A DNA stretch of 64,000 bases from Desulfovibrio sp. Fe33 (GCF_028532725.1 NZ_JAQKGU010000002.1:124001-188000), one strand, 5' to 3'. Shown: positions 32,019 to 41,991, counted from the stretch's first letter. Program-made: numbers and translations. The notes: generated from the letters alone by a model not told the origin.

Positions 32019-33488
32019 ATGTTGAAAGTGGAAAAACTGATTTTCCGGTGTGTCCTCGCGCTGGCCCTCGCCATGGTGTTCATGGCCGGTCCCGCCTGGG
32101 CGAAAGACGCCAAGTATGTGTTTTTCTTCATTGGTGACGGAATGGGGCTGCCCCAGCGCGCCGCCAGTTCGGCTTATCTGGGCAAGAAGCTCGCCATCGA
32201 GACAATGCCTGCCCAAGGCATCACCACCACCTTCGCCAACGACCGGTTCATCACCGGCTCCGCCGCTTCCGCCACGGCTCTGGCCACCGGCATGAAGACC
32301 AACATCAATTACATCGGCGTCGATCCCGAGTTCAAGCCCGTCAAGACCATCGCCGAGATGGCCCGCGACCGCGGCATGAAGGTCGGCATCGTTTCTTCCG
32401 TGTCCGTGGACCACGCCACCCCGGCGGCCTTCTACGCCCACGTGAAGTCCCGCTCCATGTACCACGAGATCGACCACGCCCTGGCGGATTCCGGTTTCGA
32501 TTTCTTTGCCGGCGGCGGTCTCAAGGACCCTGCGGGCAAGAAGTCCAAGGCTCCCATGGGCGACGCCCTGGAAAAGGCCAAGGCCAACGGCTACAAGGTC
32601 ATCGACAACAAGGATGACTTCATGGCCCTGAAGCCCGGCGACGGCAAGGTCATCGCCTGGAACGCCTGGCTCCAGGACGGCAAGGCCCTGCCCTACGTCA
32701 TGGACATGACCGACAAGGACATTACCTTGCCCCAGTTCACCTCCAAGGCCATCGAGATGCTCGACAACGACAAGGGCTTCTTCCTCATGGTCGAGGGCGG
32801 CAAGATCGACTGGGCCTGCCACGCCAACGACGCGGCCGCTTCCATCAAGAACACCATCGCCTTTGACGAGGCCGTCCAGCAGGCCATCGCCTTCTACGAC
32901 AAGCACCCCGGCGAGACCCTTATCGTCGTCACCGGCGACCACGAGTGCGGCGGCCTGACCCTGGGCTTCGCGGGCACCAAGTACGGTTCCCACTATGACG
33001 TCCTGAGCAGCCAGAAGGTCTCCTTCCAGAAGTTCACCGATGAAATCATGGGCGAATTCAAGCAGAAGGGCGGCGATTTCAACGCCATGAAGCCGATCAT
33101 CACCGCCGAATTCGGCCTGAAGTTCGACGGCGACGCCAAGACCGACCCTATGGTTCTGGCCGACTACCAGACCGCCGACATCGAGCAGGCCTTCCGCCGC
33201 TCCATGGCCGGTGAAAAGATCAAGGGCGGCGACTACCTTCTGTACGGCGAGTACGACCCGCTGTCCGTCACCCTGACCCACGTGCTGAACCAGAAGGCCG
33301 GTCTGGGCTGGACCTCCTACAAGCACACCGGCGTTCCGGTCACCACTTCCGCCATGGGCGTGGGAGCCGATTCCTTCAACGGCAGCTATGACAACAAGGA
33401 CGTGGCCACCAAGATCATGTCCTCCATGGGCCTGCCCGCCAAGGCCGTGTACGCCGAAGCCGCCAACGTGCGCGTGGCCGCGAACTAA
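32019..33488 (+). CDS. Periplasmic alkaline phosphatase (PhoA family)
   Basis: 489 residues. A signal peptide (about 1-28, cleavage after AWA) precedes FFFIGDGMG, whose Asp40 binds the metals. The nucleophile Ser81 sits in ITGSAASATALATG; typical enzymes have Asp just before it (TDSAA), whereas this one has Gly80. Further ligands: SVDHATPAAFYAH, FFLMVEGGKIDWACHAND and VVTGDHECGGL. It is a phosphate-scavenging phosphomonoesterase. GGAGG precedes the ATG. The upstream Pho-box-like repeat suggests phosphate control, and a strong terminator follows. A 5'-nucleotidase lies 6.3 kb downstream. Confidence 0.92.
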   Translation: MLKVEKLIFRCVLALALAMVFMAGPAWAKDAKYVFFFIGDGMGLPQRAASSAYLGKKLAIETMPAQGITTTFANDRFITGSAASATALATGMKTNINYIGVDPEFKPVKTIAEMARDRGMKVGIVSSVSVDHATPAAFYAHVKSRSMYHEIDHALADSGFDFFAGGGLKDPAGKKSKAPMGDALEKAKANGYKVIDNKDDFMALKPGDGKVIAWNAWLQDGKALPYVMDMTDKDITLPQFTSKAIEMLDNDKGFFLMVEGGKIDWACHANDAAASIKNTIAFDEAVQQAIAFYDKHPGETLIVVTGDHECGGLTLGFAGTKYGSHYDVLSSQKVSFQKFTDEIMGEFKQKGGDFNAMKPIITAEFGLKFDGDAKTDPMVLADYQTADIEQAFRRSMAGEKIKGGDYLLYGEYDPLSVTLTHVLNQKAGLGWTSYKHTGVPVTTSAMGVGADSFNGSYDNKDVATKIMSSMGLPAKAVYAEAANVRVAAN

Positions 33489-33505
33489 CCTCCATCATAC
33501 AACCT

Positions 33506-33545
33506 GCGGCGGGCGGACCGGAACCGGTCCGCCCGCCGCGCTTTT
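33506..33545 (+). terminator. Rho-independent terminator of the alkaline phosphatase gene
   Basis: A perfect 16-bp GC-rich inverted repeat (GCGGCGGGCGGACCGG and its complement) is followed by GC-TTTT. Confidence 0.88.
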
Positions 33546-33553
33546 CAAACAAT

Positions 33554-34705
33554 ATGCACCCACTCAGCAAAACGTCCCGCGACTGGCTTCTGGTCATCAT
33601 TTTTCTCGCCATCTCGGCGGTTCTCTACTTAGTGCCCACGGGGTTCGAGTCCGCGAAGGACGAAAACTCGGTTCACTGCGCGGCCCGCGTCATCGCCGTG
33701 GACGACGCCGAAATACAGGTCCTGGGCATGATCCGGGCTGGGGAGCAGGCAGTCGAACTCGAAATCCTCGACGGTCCGTTCCAGGGCGAAACCTTTACGG
33801 CCAACAATCAGCTCATGGGCCAGCTCGATCGCGACAAGCTCTTCAAGCCGGGCGACAAGGCCTACGTCATTCTTACGGTGGACGGCGACGGCAAGGTCGT
33901 GTTCGTCAACCCCCAGGCCCATTACCGCCTGGGGCTTGAATTGTTTCTGCTCGGCCTGTTCGCCGCGCTGCTTCTGCTCTTCGGCGGGCTGACCGGGTTC
34001 AAGGCGTTGCTTTCCTTTGTCTTCACCGGTCTGGTCCTGTGGAAGGTCCTGGTGCCATTGCTGCTCAAGGGGACGGACCCGGTCTGGCTGACCCTGTGTG
34101 TGGTCGCCCTGCTCAGCGCGGTCATCATTTTCCTGGTGGCGGGCGTCAACCGCACCGGGCTGACCGCCTTCCTCGGAGCCCTGCTCGGCGTGGTGGCAAG
34201 TTGCGCCATGGGTATTTATTTCACCCGCCATTTCCATGTGCACGGGGCGGTCATGCCCTTTGCCGAAACCCTGCTCTATGCCGGGTACGGCCACCTGAAC
34301 CTGACTCGCGTGTTCATGGCGGGGGTGTTCCTCTCCTCCTGCGGCGCGGTCATGGACCTGGCCATGGACGTGGCCTCGGCCATGAGCGAAGTGGTGGCCA
34401 AGAAGCCCGGCATATCGCGCATGGAGGCGATCTGGTCGGGCATCCGCGTGGGAAGGGCCGTGGTCGGGACCATGACCACCACGCTGCTGCTGGCCTACTC
34501 CGGCGGGTTCGTGACCCTGCTTATGGCCTTCATGGCCCAGGGAATCCCGCTGGATACGACCTTCAACTTCATCTACGTAGCCGCGGAGGTCCTCAAGACC
34601 CTGGTGGGCAGCTTCGGTCTCGTCACCGTGGCCCCGTTCACGGCGCTGGCCGGGGGCCTGCTCATGACCGCGGGGGAGTCCGCCGCAACGGACTCCGCCC
34701 ATTGA
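33554..34705 (+). CDS. YibE/F-like multipass membrane protein
   Basis: 383 residues. One N-terminal helix, an extracytoplasmic beta domain (about residues 35-120), then about seven membrane segments. Family marks include LFGGLTGFKALLSF, VNRTGLTAFLGALLG, LLYAGYGHLNLTRVFMAGVFLSSCGAVMDLAMDVAS split across the middle, and TTTLLLAYSGGFVTLLM. The function of YibE/F is not established; transport has been suggested. No Shine-Dalgarno sequence is visible. It starts just after the phosphatase terminator. Confidence 0.82.
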   Translation: MHPLSKTSRDWLLVIIFLAISAVLYLVPTGFESAKDENSVHCAARVIAVDDAEIQVLGMIRAGEQAVELEILDGPFQGETFTANNQLMGQLDRDKLFKPGDKAYVILTVDGDGKVVFVNPQAHYRLGLELFLLGLFAALLLLFGGLTGFKALLSFVFTGLVLWKVLVPLLLKGTDPVWLTLCVVALLSAVIIFLVAGVNRTGLTAFLGALLGVVASCAMGIYFTRHFHVHGAVMPFAETLLYAGYGHLNLTRVFMAGVFLSSCGAVMDLAMDVASAMSEVVAKKPGISRMEAIWSGIRVGRAVVGTMTTTLLLAYSGGFVTLLMAFMAQGIPLDTTFNFIYVAAEVLKTLVGSFGLVTVAPFTALAGGLLMTAGESAATDSAH

Positions 34706-34761
34706 CGAAAGTCGCGGCATGGGCCAATACCATACGTGTCCAACAAGCGTAAGGAGGCTCC

Positions 34762-35199
34762 ATGCTTTCGTTTCTCGGCAATCTCATCTGGTGGTTCATA
34801 GGCGGGCTGTTCATGGCCCTGGGCTGGCTCTTTGCCGGTTGCCTCATGGCCATTTCCATCGTCGGCCTGCCCTGGGCGCGCTCCGCCTTCGTCATCGCGG
34901 GCTTTTCGCTGCTCCCGTTCGGGCGGACTCTTATCCGGCGCGACGCGCTTACCGGCCGGAAGGACCTCGGCACTTCGGACTGGGGCACCGTGGGCAACAT
35001 CATCTGGTTCATCGTGGCGGGCTGGTGGCTCGCCCTCGGACACATCCTGGCCGCGCTCGGCTGTTTTATCACGATCATCGGCATCCCTTGGGGCTGGCAG
35101 CATCTCAAGCTCGCCGGAGCCACCCTGGCCCCCATCGGCATGGCCGTGGTCACCGTGGAGGAAGCCGAGCGGGTGTACGGAGTTCGCGTGAACCGTTAG
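34762..35199 (+). CDS. YccF-domain inner membrane protein
   Basis: 145 residues with a duplicated YccF half-unit: LGNLIWWFIGGLFMALGW...GLPWARSAF and VGNIIWFIVAGWWLALGH...GIPWGWQHLKLA. Each unit contains two membrane helices. The repeat is intrinsic to the family. Function unknown. AAGGAGG lies 6 nt before the ATG. It may be co-transcribed with the YibE/F gene, 56 bp upstream. Confidence 0.85.
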   Translation: MLSFLGNLIWWFIGGLFMALGWLFAGCLMAISIVGLPWARSAFVIAGFSLLPFGRTLIRRDALTGRKDLGTSDWGTVGNIIWFIVAGWWLALGHILAALGCFITIIGIPWGWQHLKLAGATLAPIGMAVVTVEEAERVYGVRVNR

Positions 35200-35238
35200 G
35201 TCCCGATACGGTTGTGCAATTTCATGCATCCTCTTGCC

Positions 35239-35266
35239 TTGACCGTAAAAGCTGATTAGATAGACT
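35239..35266 (+). promoter_or_regulatory. Candidate promoter of the BI-1 gene
   Basis: TTGACC and TAGACT are separated by 16 bp, about 55 nt before the start codon. Confidence 0.45.
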
Positions 35267-35320
35267 TATTGACGGACAGTATCCGGCAAGCAGTTCGTAA
35301 TAAATTCCGGAGGAATATCG

Positions 35321-36055
35321 ATGACTCAGTATCCCAGTATGCCTCAGGCGGGCGCGGCCCGCGCCGAGGTTGTCAACGCTTTTATGCGCGGTGTCTACGG
35401 GTGGATGAGCGCGGGCCTGGGCCTTACCGCTCTGATCTCCTTTGCCACTTTGACCGTTCCCGCGCTGACCAACCTGGCTTTCGTCTACAATGCCCAGACC
35501 GGCCAGTACGCTCCGACCATGCTTCCCATGATCGCCCTGTTCGCGGCCTTCGGCATGGTCTTCTTCATGAGCTTCAAAATTTCCACCATGAACCCCAGCA
35601 CGGCGACGGGGCTGTTCCTGGCGTTCAGCGCCCTCAACGGGTTCTCCCTGGCTCCGATCCTTTACGCCTACACCACGGCTTCGGTGGTTTCGACCTTCGT
35701 CACCACCGCAGGCATGTTCGGGGCCATGTCCCTGTACGGCCTGCTGACCAAGAAAGATCTGACCGGCTGGGGCAGTCTGCTCTTCATGGGGCTCATCGGC
35801 ATCATCATCGCCATGTTGGTGAACATGTTCCTGCAGAGCCCGGGCATGTCCTTCGCCATTTCCGTCATCGGCGTGATAATCTTCGTCGGCCTGACCGCCT
35901 ACGACACCCAGAAGCTCAAGACCATGGGCGAGACCGTGCCCATGGGCGACACCGCGGCCATCCGGCGCGGCACCATTCTGGGCGCGCTGACCCTGTACCT
36001 GGACTTCTACAACCTGTTCCTCATGCTGCTCCGTCTCATGGGCGACCGCAGGTAA
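35321..36055 (+). CDS. Bax inhibitor-1/YccA family membrane protein
   Basis: 244 residues with seven membrane segments and a soluble N-terminal tail. The family signature is VGLTAYDTQKLKTMGE, with GALTLYLDFYNLFLMLLRLMGDRR at the C-terminus, as in YbhL and TMBIM proteins, which leak Ca2+ or regulate the FtsH protease. The C-terminal Asp that gates the pore is present in the LDFYN segment. GGAGGA lies 8 nt before the ATG. It is monocistronic with its own promoter and terminator. Confidence 0.92.
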   Translation: MTQYPSMPQAGAARAEVVNAFMRGVYGWMSAGLGLTALISFATLTVPALTNLAFVYNAQTGQYAPTMLPMIALFAAFGMVFFMSFKISTMNPSTATGLFLAFSALNGFSLAPILYAYTTASVVSTFVTTAGMFGAMSLYGLLTKKDLTGWGSLLFMGLIGIIIAMLVNMFLQSPGMSFAISVIGVIIFVGLTAYDTQKLKTMGETVPMGDTAAIRRGTILGALTLYLDFYNLFLMLLRLMGDRR

Positions 36056-36081
36056 TCCCGCCTACACCAATGCATCGGCGA

Positions 36082-36110
36082 GGCCGCGTCCCCTGGGCGC
36101 GGCCTTTTTT
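36082..36110 (+). terminator. Rho-independent terminator of the BI-1 gene
   Basis: GGCCGCG/CGCGGCC stem, 9-nt loop, then six T residues. Confidence 0.88.
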
Positions 36111-36316
36111 GCCTCCCGCCGTGAAGTGTTGCGCGAACCGGCTCAAAATGTTTCGGAAATGAAAGGAACCGACGCCGCGGAAAGGAACATGCTGATGGCT
36201 GTTGCGGGAGGCGCGCATCTTCCGGTCCCGACTGCCGGGGCTCCTCGACTAGCGCTTGCCAGGGCGGTGCGGGGAACGTATGCTTTTTCAATGACGAATC
36301 TTTTTGCTGGAGCGAC

Positions 36317-37447
36317 ATGTCCGAGACCGTAACTGAACTGCAACGCACGCTTTCCCCGGTGCTGCGCCCCGTTTCCTGGCTGTATGGCGGGATCATGCGC
36401 ATACGGGCCGGCCTGTACCGCCGGGGGCTGCTCAGGCGTTGGGAAGCGCCCGCCCTCACGGTCTCCGTGGGCAACATAGGCTGGGGCGGCTCGGGCAAGA
36501 CGCCCGTGGCCGACTGGCTGCTCGGCTGGGCCGAGTCCCGTTCCATCCCGGTGGTCCTGCTGACGCGAGGCTACCGGGCCAAGCCGAAGAATCTCCCCTA
36601 CGAAGTGAAGCCGGGCGCGTTGGCCGAGGAGGCCGGGGACGAGCCGCTCATGCTCGCCCGCGCCCACGAGAAGGCGCTTATCCTGGTCGACCCGAACCGG
36701 ACCAGGGCGGGCCGGTTGGCCGTGAGCAGGACCAGGCCGGAACTGGTCATTCTCGATGACGGTTTCCAGCATATGGCCGTTGAGCGGCATGTGAATTTGG
36801 TTCTGCTTCGGCCCGACGATCTCGGGGAAGGGTGGAACCGGGTCATTCCGGCGGGCAGTTGGCGTGAGCCCGAGGCCGCGCTGGAGCGGGCCGACGCCTT
36901 CATGATAAAGACCGATGCCGCGGGTTTCGAGGCGCTCAGGCCGAGCATCGACGAACGCCTCGCCCGGTTCGGCAAACCCGTGTTCAGCTTCCGGCTCTCG
37001 CCCTCGGGGGTGCGCCGGGTCGTTGGCGGCGATAGCGCCCGCGACTTCGACGGCGCACCGTATCTCCTGGCCACGGGCGTTGGCGACCCGGCCCAGGTCC
37101 GGGCAACGGCCGAAACGTACCTGGGGTATGCGCCCGTGCGGCACCGGGTGTTCCGCGACCATTATGACTATTCCAAGCGGGACGCGCTGGCCCTGGCCGA
37201 AGAGGCCGCCCGCCTCGGTTGCGCGGCAATCCTGTGCACGCCCAAGGATGCGGTCAAGCTCGGCCCCATGTGCACGGACAAATTTTGGCAGTTCGATCTG
37301 AGTCTGGAGTTCGGCCCCTCCACGCTCGGGCCGGACGCGCCGTTCTCCTCATGGTGGGATCGGCGGTATGAATCTTTCTGTTTACGCCGCGCGGACCGCG
37401 CCGAACACGAGGCGGATTATCGAATGCGGCGCGGGGCGGAGCGGTAA
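36317..37447 (+). CDS. lpxK: Tetraacyldisaccharide 4'-kinase
   Basis: 376 residues. Phosphorylates the 4' position of the lipid A disaccharide at the inner membrane. The P-loop VGNIGWGGSGKTP lies near residue 51, LLTRGYRAK near 81, and the catalytic ILDDGFQH near 150. The N-terminal helix SWLYGGIMRIRAGLYRRG is the usual membrane-interacting segment. It fits the lipid A pathway of a Gram-negative cell. GGAG precedes the ATG at 5 nt. The rnr gene follows after 21 nt and is probably cotranscribed. Confidence 0.95.
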   Translation: MSETVTELQRTLSPVLRPVSWLYGGIMRIRAGLYRRGLLRRWEAPALTVSVGNIGWGGSGKTPVADWLLGWAESRSIPVVLLTRGYRAKPKNLPYEVKPGALAEEAGDEPLMLARAHEKALILVDPNRTRAGRLAVSRTRPELVILDDGFQHMAVERHVNLVLLRPDDLGEGWNRVIPAGSWREPEAALERADAFMIKTDAAGFEALRPSIDERLARFGKPVFSFRLSPSGVRRVVGGDSARDFDGAPYLLATGVGDPAQVRATAETYLGYAPVRHRVFRDHYDYSKRDALALAEEAARLGCAAILCTPKDAVKLGPMCTDKFWQFDLSLEFGPSTLGPDAPFSSWWDRRYESFCLRRADRAEHEADYRMRRGAER

Positions 37448-37468
37448 TTCTCCGCCAAGGAGACAATA

Positions 37469-39664
37469 ATGGCTAAAAAGAAACGAAGCCAACCCAGGCC
37501 TTCGACGCCGCCTCTTTCCATGGCGGCTTTGCTCAAGCTTTTCAAGGAAGTGAAACGGCCCATGTCCAGGGCCGAGGTCATCCGGCGGCTCAACCTCAAG
37601 AAGAAGGACAAGGCGTTGGTCAAGGACCTGCTCAAGGAGCTGGTCCAGAACGGCAAGCTTGTGCGCATCCGCCGTGGCTACGGCTTGGCCGAGGCCATGC
37701 ACTGCATTACCGGGCGGCTGGAGATTCAGCGTCAGGGGTTCGGCTTCGTCGTGCCCGAGGATTCGCGGCGCAAGGATATTTTCATCAACCAGCGGGACCT
37801 GAACGACGCCTGGCATGGCGACCGTGTCGTGGTCTCGGTGGTGGGCGAACCCAAGGCGGGCCGCAGCGCCGAGGGGCGCGTGGTGCGCATCCTGGAGCGC
37901 GGCCGCAAGGTCCTGCCCGTCAAGGTCATCAAGAAGATGACCGGCGGGGAATGGCTCTGCCGTCCGTCCGACCCCCGGCTCAACTTCGGCATCATCGCCA
38001 CGCCCAAGGACGATTCCGTCCGGGTGAAGCCCGGCGAGATCGCCCTGTGCGCGCCCGGCGAGCGTATCGATCCGACCATGTGGGAAGGGGAGATAACCAA
38101 GCGGCTCGGCGAGGAGACCGACATCGACGTGCAGGAGGCCCTGGTCAAGTCCAACCACAACATCCGCACCCGGTTCCCGTCCGGAGCCGCGAGCCAGGCC
38201 GAGGGGCTGCCCCTTGAGCCGTCCCGCAAGGACTTCGAGGGCCGCCGCGACCTGATGAACAAGGCTTTCGTGACAATCGACGGGGCCACGGCCAAGGATT
38301 TCGACGACGCGGTTCTGGTGGAGCGGCTGAAAAAGGGCTACCGGCTCTGGGTGGCCATCGCCGACGTGGCCCACTATGTTGCGGAAGGGTCGCCCCTGGA
38401 CCGCGAGGCTCTCGAACGCGGCAACTCCTATTATTTCCCCCGGTCCGTGGAACCCATGTTCCCGGAGCGACTGTCCAACGGCTTGTGTTCCCTCAACCCC
38501 GGCGTGCCGCGCCTGACCATGGTCGTGCGCATGGACACCGACGAGAGCGGGCGCACGCTTGAGGCCGACGTGTTTCCGGCGGTCATCCGCAGCCACGCCC
38601 GGCTGACCTATTCCCAGGTCCGTGACGCGGTCATCGAGAAGATCGCCGAGGTCCGGAACGGGATGGAGCCGCAGGTGGTTGAAATGCTGGAGCTGGCCGA
38701 GGAGCTGGCACGCAAGATAAACCGCCTGCGTTCCAGGCGCGGCTCACTTGATTTCGACCTGCCCGAGCCGGAGATATTCTTCGACGTGCATGGCGAGACC
38801 TCGGACATCCGGCCCAAGCGGCGCAACTTCGCCCACCAGCTTATCGAGGAATTCATGATCGCGGCCAACGAGGCCGTGGCGCGGTTCCTCATCGAGCGCG
38901 ACCTGCCCTGCCTGTTCCGCATCCATCCCCCGGCGGACGAGGAAAAGCTCAAGAACCTTTTCCGGCTGCTGTCGCGCACGGACAAGTCGGTGGTCATGCC
39001 CAAGGAGATCACTCCCAAGTCGCTCCAGATGCTGGTGGCCGCCATGACGGGCACGGACAAGGAGTACATCGTCAACCGGATGCTCCTTCGCTCCATGAAA
39101 CAGGCCAAATACTCGCCCGACAATGAGGGGCACTTCGGACTGGCGAGCGAGGAATATGCCCATTTCACCTCGCCCATCAGACGGTACGCCGACCTGGTCG
39201 TCCACCGCCTGGTCAAGGCGTCCTCCCGGGGCGAAGACGGCGCGCCCGCGCCGGTTCCCGGCCGCAAGAAGCTGCTCAACGTGGCCAACCACCTGTCCAG
39301 CCGCGAGCGGGTCGCCATGGACGCCGAACGCGAGATCCTCAAGCGCGTCACCGTCCTGTTCATGCGCGACAAGGTGGGCGAGACCTTCAACGGCGTCATC
39401 TCGCACATCACCGACTTCGGTTTCTATGTGGAACTCAAGGAGGTCATGGCCGAAGGGCTGATCCGTCTGTCCTCCATGGACGACGACTACTACACCTATT
39501 GGCCGCAGCGCGAAATGCTCGTGGGCGAGCGGACGGGCCAGGCATTCCATCTGGGCCAGCCAGTCGAGGTCGTCCTGGAGGAGGCCAGCGTCGAACGGCT
39601 TGAGCTCAACTTCAGCCTCAAATCCGTGGTGGCCGCCGCCATGGATTACAAAGATTTGATCTAG
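37469..39664 (+). CDS. rnr: Ribonuclease R
   Basis: 731 residues. The order is a basic N-terminus (MAKKKRSQP), a winged-helix region (about 15-75), cold-shock-type OB folds (about 80-250), the RNB catalytic domain with DGATAKDFDDAV near residue 272 and RSRRGSLDFDLPE near 425, HFTSPIRRYADLVVHR near 567, and a C-terminal S1 domain (about 630-720). It is a 3'-5' exoribonuclease that degrades structured RNA. AAGGAG lies 6 nt before the ATG. It follows lpxK closely. Confidence 0.95.
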   Translation: MAKKKRSQPRPSTPPLSMAALLKLFKEVKRPMSRAEVIRRLNLKKKDKALVKDLLKELVQNGKLVRIRRGYGLAEAMHCITGRLEIQRQGFGFVVPEDSRRKDIFINQRDLNDAWHGDRVVVSVVGEPKAGRSAEGRVVRILERGRKVLPVKVIKKMTGGEWLCRPSDPRLNFGIIATPKDDSVRVKPGEIALCAPGERIDPTMWEGEITKRLGEETDIDVQEALVKSNHNIRTRFPSGAASQAEGLPLEPSRKDFEGRRDLMNKAFVTIDGATAKDFDDAVLVERLKKGYRLWVAIADVAHYVAEGSPLDREALERGNSYYFPRSVEPMFPERLSNGLCSLNPGVPRLTMVVRMDTDESGRTLEADVFPAVIRSHARLTYSQVRDAVIEKIAEVRNGMEPQVVEMLELAEELARKINRLRSRRGSLDFDLPEPEIFFDVHGETSDIRPKRRNFAHQLIEEFMIAANEAVARFLIERDLPCLFRIHPPADEEKLKNLFRLLSRTDKSVVMPKEITPKSLQMLVAAMTGTDKEYIVNRMLLRSMKQAKYSPDNEGHFGLASEEYAHFTSPIRRYADLVVHRLVKASSRGEDGAPAPVPGRKKLLNVANHLSSRERVAMDAEREILKRVTVLFMRDKVGETFNGVISHITDFGFYVELKEVMAEGLIRLSSMDDDYYTYWPQREMLVGERTGQAFHLGQPVEVVLEEASVERLELNFSLKSVVAAAMDYKDLI

Positions 39665-39824
39665 GAATTCGAACGGATGCGGGCCGCCTTCGGACGGCCC
39701 GTCGCCAACCTGTTTCGCGATTGGCGCGCCGTCTTCGTTTTCGGCGTGCGACCGCCATGTATCCTCTCTTTGTCGCGGTGTCCCCGATACCGCTTTTCAT
39801 TAATCAATGCATGAGAGTAACCGC

Positions 39825-41804
39825 ATGGCAACCCGTCGAGAATTCATTAAACTGTCCCTGGCAACATTGCTCGGCGCCGGAATCGGCGCCGTGCCTTTTT
39901 TCCCGAATCGCGCAGCCTTGGCCGCGCCCGGTGAACTGATCGCCCAAGCGGGTACGCCCAACCCCAACGGCGCGTTCGAGCAACTCTACTGGCTGAGCGG
40001 CGACGCCTTGGCCGCACCCATATCAACCATATCCGGGGCAACGTTGCCGCTGGAATCAAAAGCAAGTAAATCTAAAATATTGCGCATTGTGCATTTTAAT
40101 GATCTGCACAACATGATCTCCCTTCCCAACAAGAAGAAAGGCACTACTCATCCCTTTTCCCAGATGGTCTCCCTGCTTGAGCGGCGGCGTGCTTCGGCCG
40201 GTCCGGACGAGGTCGTCCTGTTTCTGGCCGCCGGTGACGACCACACCGGGTCGGTTTTTGACGAATTGGTGGGCTGGAGCACCGATGAATACGTGGTGGA
40301 CCCGGCCTACACCGTCTACACCGCAGCCGGCCTCGATTGCGGCGCGCTGGGCAATCACGAGTTCGACCGGGGCGCGGCGGTCCTGCGCAAGGGCATCCGC
40401 GAGGCCGCGAGATTTCCGGTGTTGTCCGCCAACGTGTTCGGCTCGGCGCACCTGGAGAGCGGCCGTGATTATTACCCGGCGGTCATAGGGGTGTCCAAAG
40501 GGGTGCGCGTGGGCATCATCGGCCTGACCACACCGGTGGACACCCACACCGGAATGGAGGCCGACCCCGGGCTTGCCGTGGGCAGCCCTGTGGAGGCCGT
40601 CCGCAACCTGACGCCGATTTTGAGCCGTCAGGTCGATCTGCTCGTGGTCCTGTCCCATTGCGGCTACGGCCTGTCGAAGAGCCGCTCGGGCAAGGCCGGG
40701 GCCGACCGCTTCCTGAGCGAGGGCGACAGCATGATAGCCGAGGCCGTGGGCAAGGCGTCGGCCTGTGCGGCCCTGGTCATAGGCGGACATACTCACACCG
40801 TGCTCAACGAGGACGGACTGTCTCCGGAAAACGTGGTGGGCGGGGTGCCCATCGTGCAGGCAGGCGGACGCGGAAGCCATGTGGGCGAGGTTTCGCTGGC
40901 GCTGGGGCGCGGCGATCGTCCTGTGGAGGCCCGCCTGCACAGGATCAGGAAGAGCGACATCCGCATGGCGGCGGACGATCCGAAATATTCCTCTCTGGAA
41001 CACGACGGGGATTTTGATGCCGCCTTCGAACAGAAGCACGTGGCTCCGCTTTTGGCAAATCTGGAAAGCAAGATGGCCGGAGAGATCGGCACGGTGAAAG
41101 ACAACCCGCCCGTGACCACCGATGAAGTGTTCGCCGCGAGGTACATTGGGGAAATGGAGCTCGCCAACTTCATGAACGACGCTTTGGCGGCCCGCTCCGC
41201 GACTTTCCCCGAAGGACGGGTGGATGTGAGCCTGTTCAACGCCACCGGGTTCGCAAGCGGCATTCCGGCTTCGGGACCGCTGACCTTTCAGGACTGGTAC
41301 AATGTCATGCCCTTTGCGGACACCGTGTTTCTGGTCGAGATGACCGGCCGCCAGATAGCGGCCATGCTCGACAGCAACGCCAAGCGGCTGGTCAGGCCCG
41401 AGGAGTTGAAGGGCGGTGGCGTGGACGTCGCCGGGTACGTGTCGCGCGGGTTCCTGCATTTCTCTGCGGGATTGCGTTATTCGTTGCGTCTCAACGGTTC
41501 AGCCGCACAGGCGACGGCCACGGATATCACCATCGGCGGCATGGGCATGAAGGATGCGGCGGACAAAACCTTCCGCGTGGCCATGAACTCCTACGTCGCG
41601 GCCGGGGCCTACGGAGAGAGCTGGAACGGGAATCCCATCGGCGGCGGCGTGCCCGGCTCCATAAAAGGATTCGACATCAAATCCCTGCCCAAAATCGACA
41701 CGGGTCTCGTCTACCGCAACGAGATCATTGCGAGAATCAAGGAACTCTCCGTCCTTTCGCCTGGCACCGGCCTGGCCCTGGACGGCCGCTTGAAGGTCGT
41801 TTAG
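39825..41804 (+). CDS. Tat-exported metallophosphatase/5'-nucleotidase
   Basis: 659 residues. The N-terminus ATRREFIKLSLATLLGAGIG is a Tat signal (twin Arg in TRREFIK). The metallophosphoesterase domain follows, with RIVHFNDLHN near residue 92, FLAAGDDHTGS, ALGNHEFDRGA near 173 and IGGHTHTVL near 320. The C-terminal nucleotidase domain (about 430-640) includes FNATGFASGIPASGPLTFQD and the MPFADTV region. It hydrolyses nucleotides or other phosphoesters outside the cytoplasm. The start at MATRREF puts the twin Arg in the right place; an ATG six codons upstream is less likely. Terminator follows. Confidence 0.88.
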   Translation: MATRREFIKLSLATLLGAGIGAVPFFPNRAALAAPGELIAQAGTPNPNGAFEQLYWLSGDALAAPISTISGATLPLESKASKSKILRIVHFNDLHNMISLPNKKKGTTHPFSQMVSLLERRRASAGPDEVVLFLAAGDDHTGSVFDELVGWSTDEYVVDPAYTVYTAAGLDCGALGNHEFDRGAAVLRKGIREAARFPVLSANVFGSAHLESGRDYYPAVIGVSKGVRVGIIGLTTPVDTHTGMEADPGLAVGSPVEAVRNLTPILSRQVDLLVVLSHCGYGLSKSRSGKAGADRFLSEGDSMIAEAVGKASACAALVIGGHTHTVLNEDGLSPENVVGGVPIVQAGGRGSHVGEVSLALGRGDRPVEARLHRIRKSDIRMAADDPKYSSLEHDGDFDAAFEQKHVAPLLANLESKMAGEIGTVKDNPPVTTDEVFAARYIGEMELANFMNDALAARSATFPEGRVDVSLFNATGFASGIPASGPLTFQDWYNVMPFADTVFLVEMTGRQIAAMLDSNAKRLVRPEELKGGGVDVAGYVSRGFLHFSAGLRYSLRLNGSAAQATATDITIGGMGMKDAADKTFRVAMNSYVAAGAYGESWNGNPIGGGVPGSIKGFDIKSLPKIDTGLVYRNEIIARIKELSVLSPGTGLALDGRLKVV

Positions 41805-41833
41805 CCCGCAACTGACCGGCTTCGCGCTTTGAG

Positions 41834-41878
41834 CCGTTCGGTTCGCAGGTGAAATACTCCTGGGGACCGAGCGGTTTT
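41834..41878 (+). terminator. Terminator of the 5'-nucleotidase gene
   Basis: An 11-bp stem with two wobbles (CCGTTCGGTTC against GGACCGAGCGG) followed by TTTTCATTTTATT. Confidence 0.78.
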
Positions 41879-41991
41879 CATTTTATTCTGATGGGTTGAT
41901 GTTGGTTTGGAGAGTTTTCAGCTGATCGATGCGGTGAGCCGACTCGCTGTACGGTGGCGGCAGATGAAAATGACGAAATTGTTTTCTGTTG

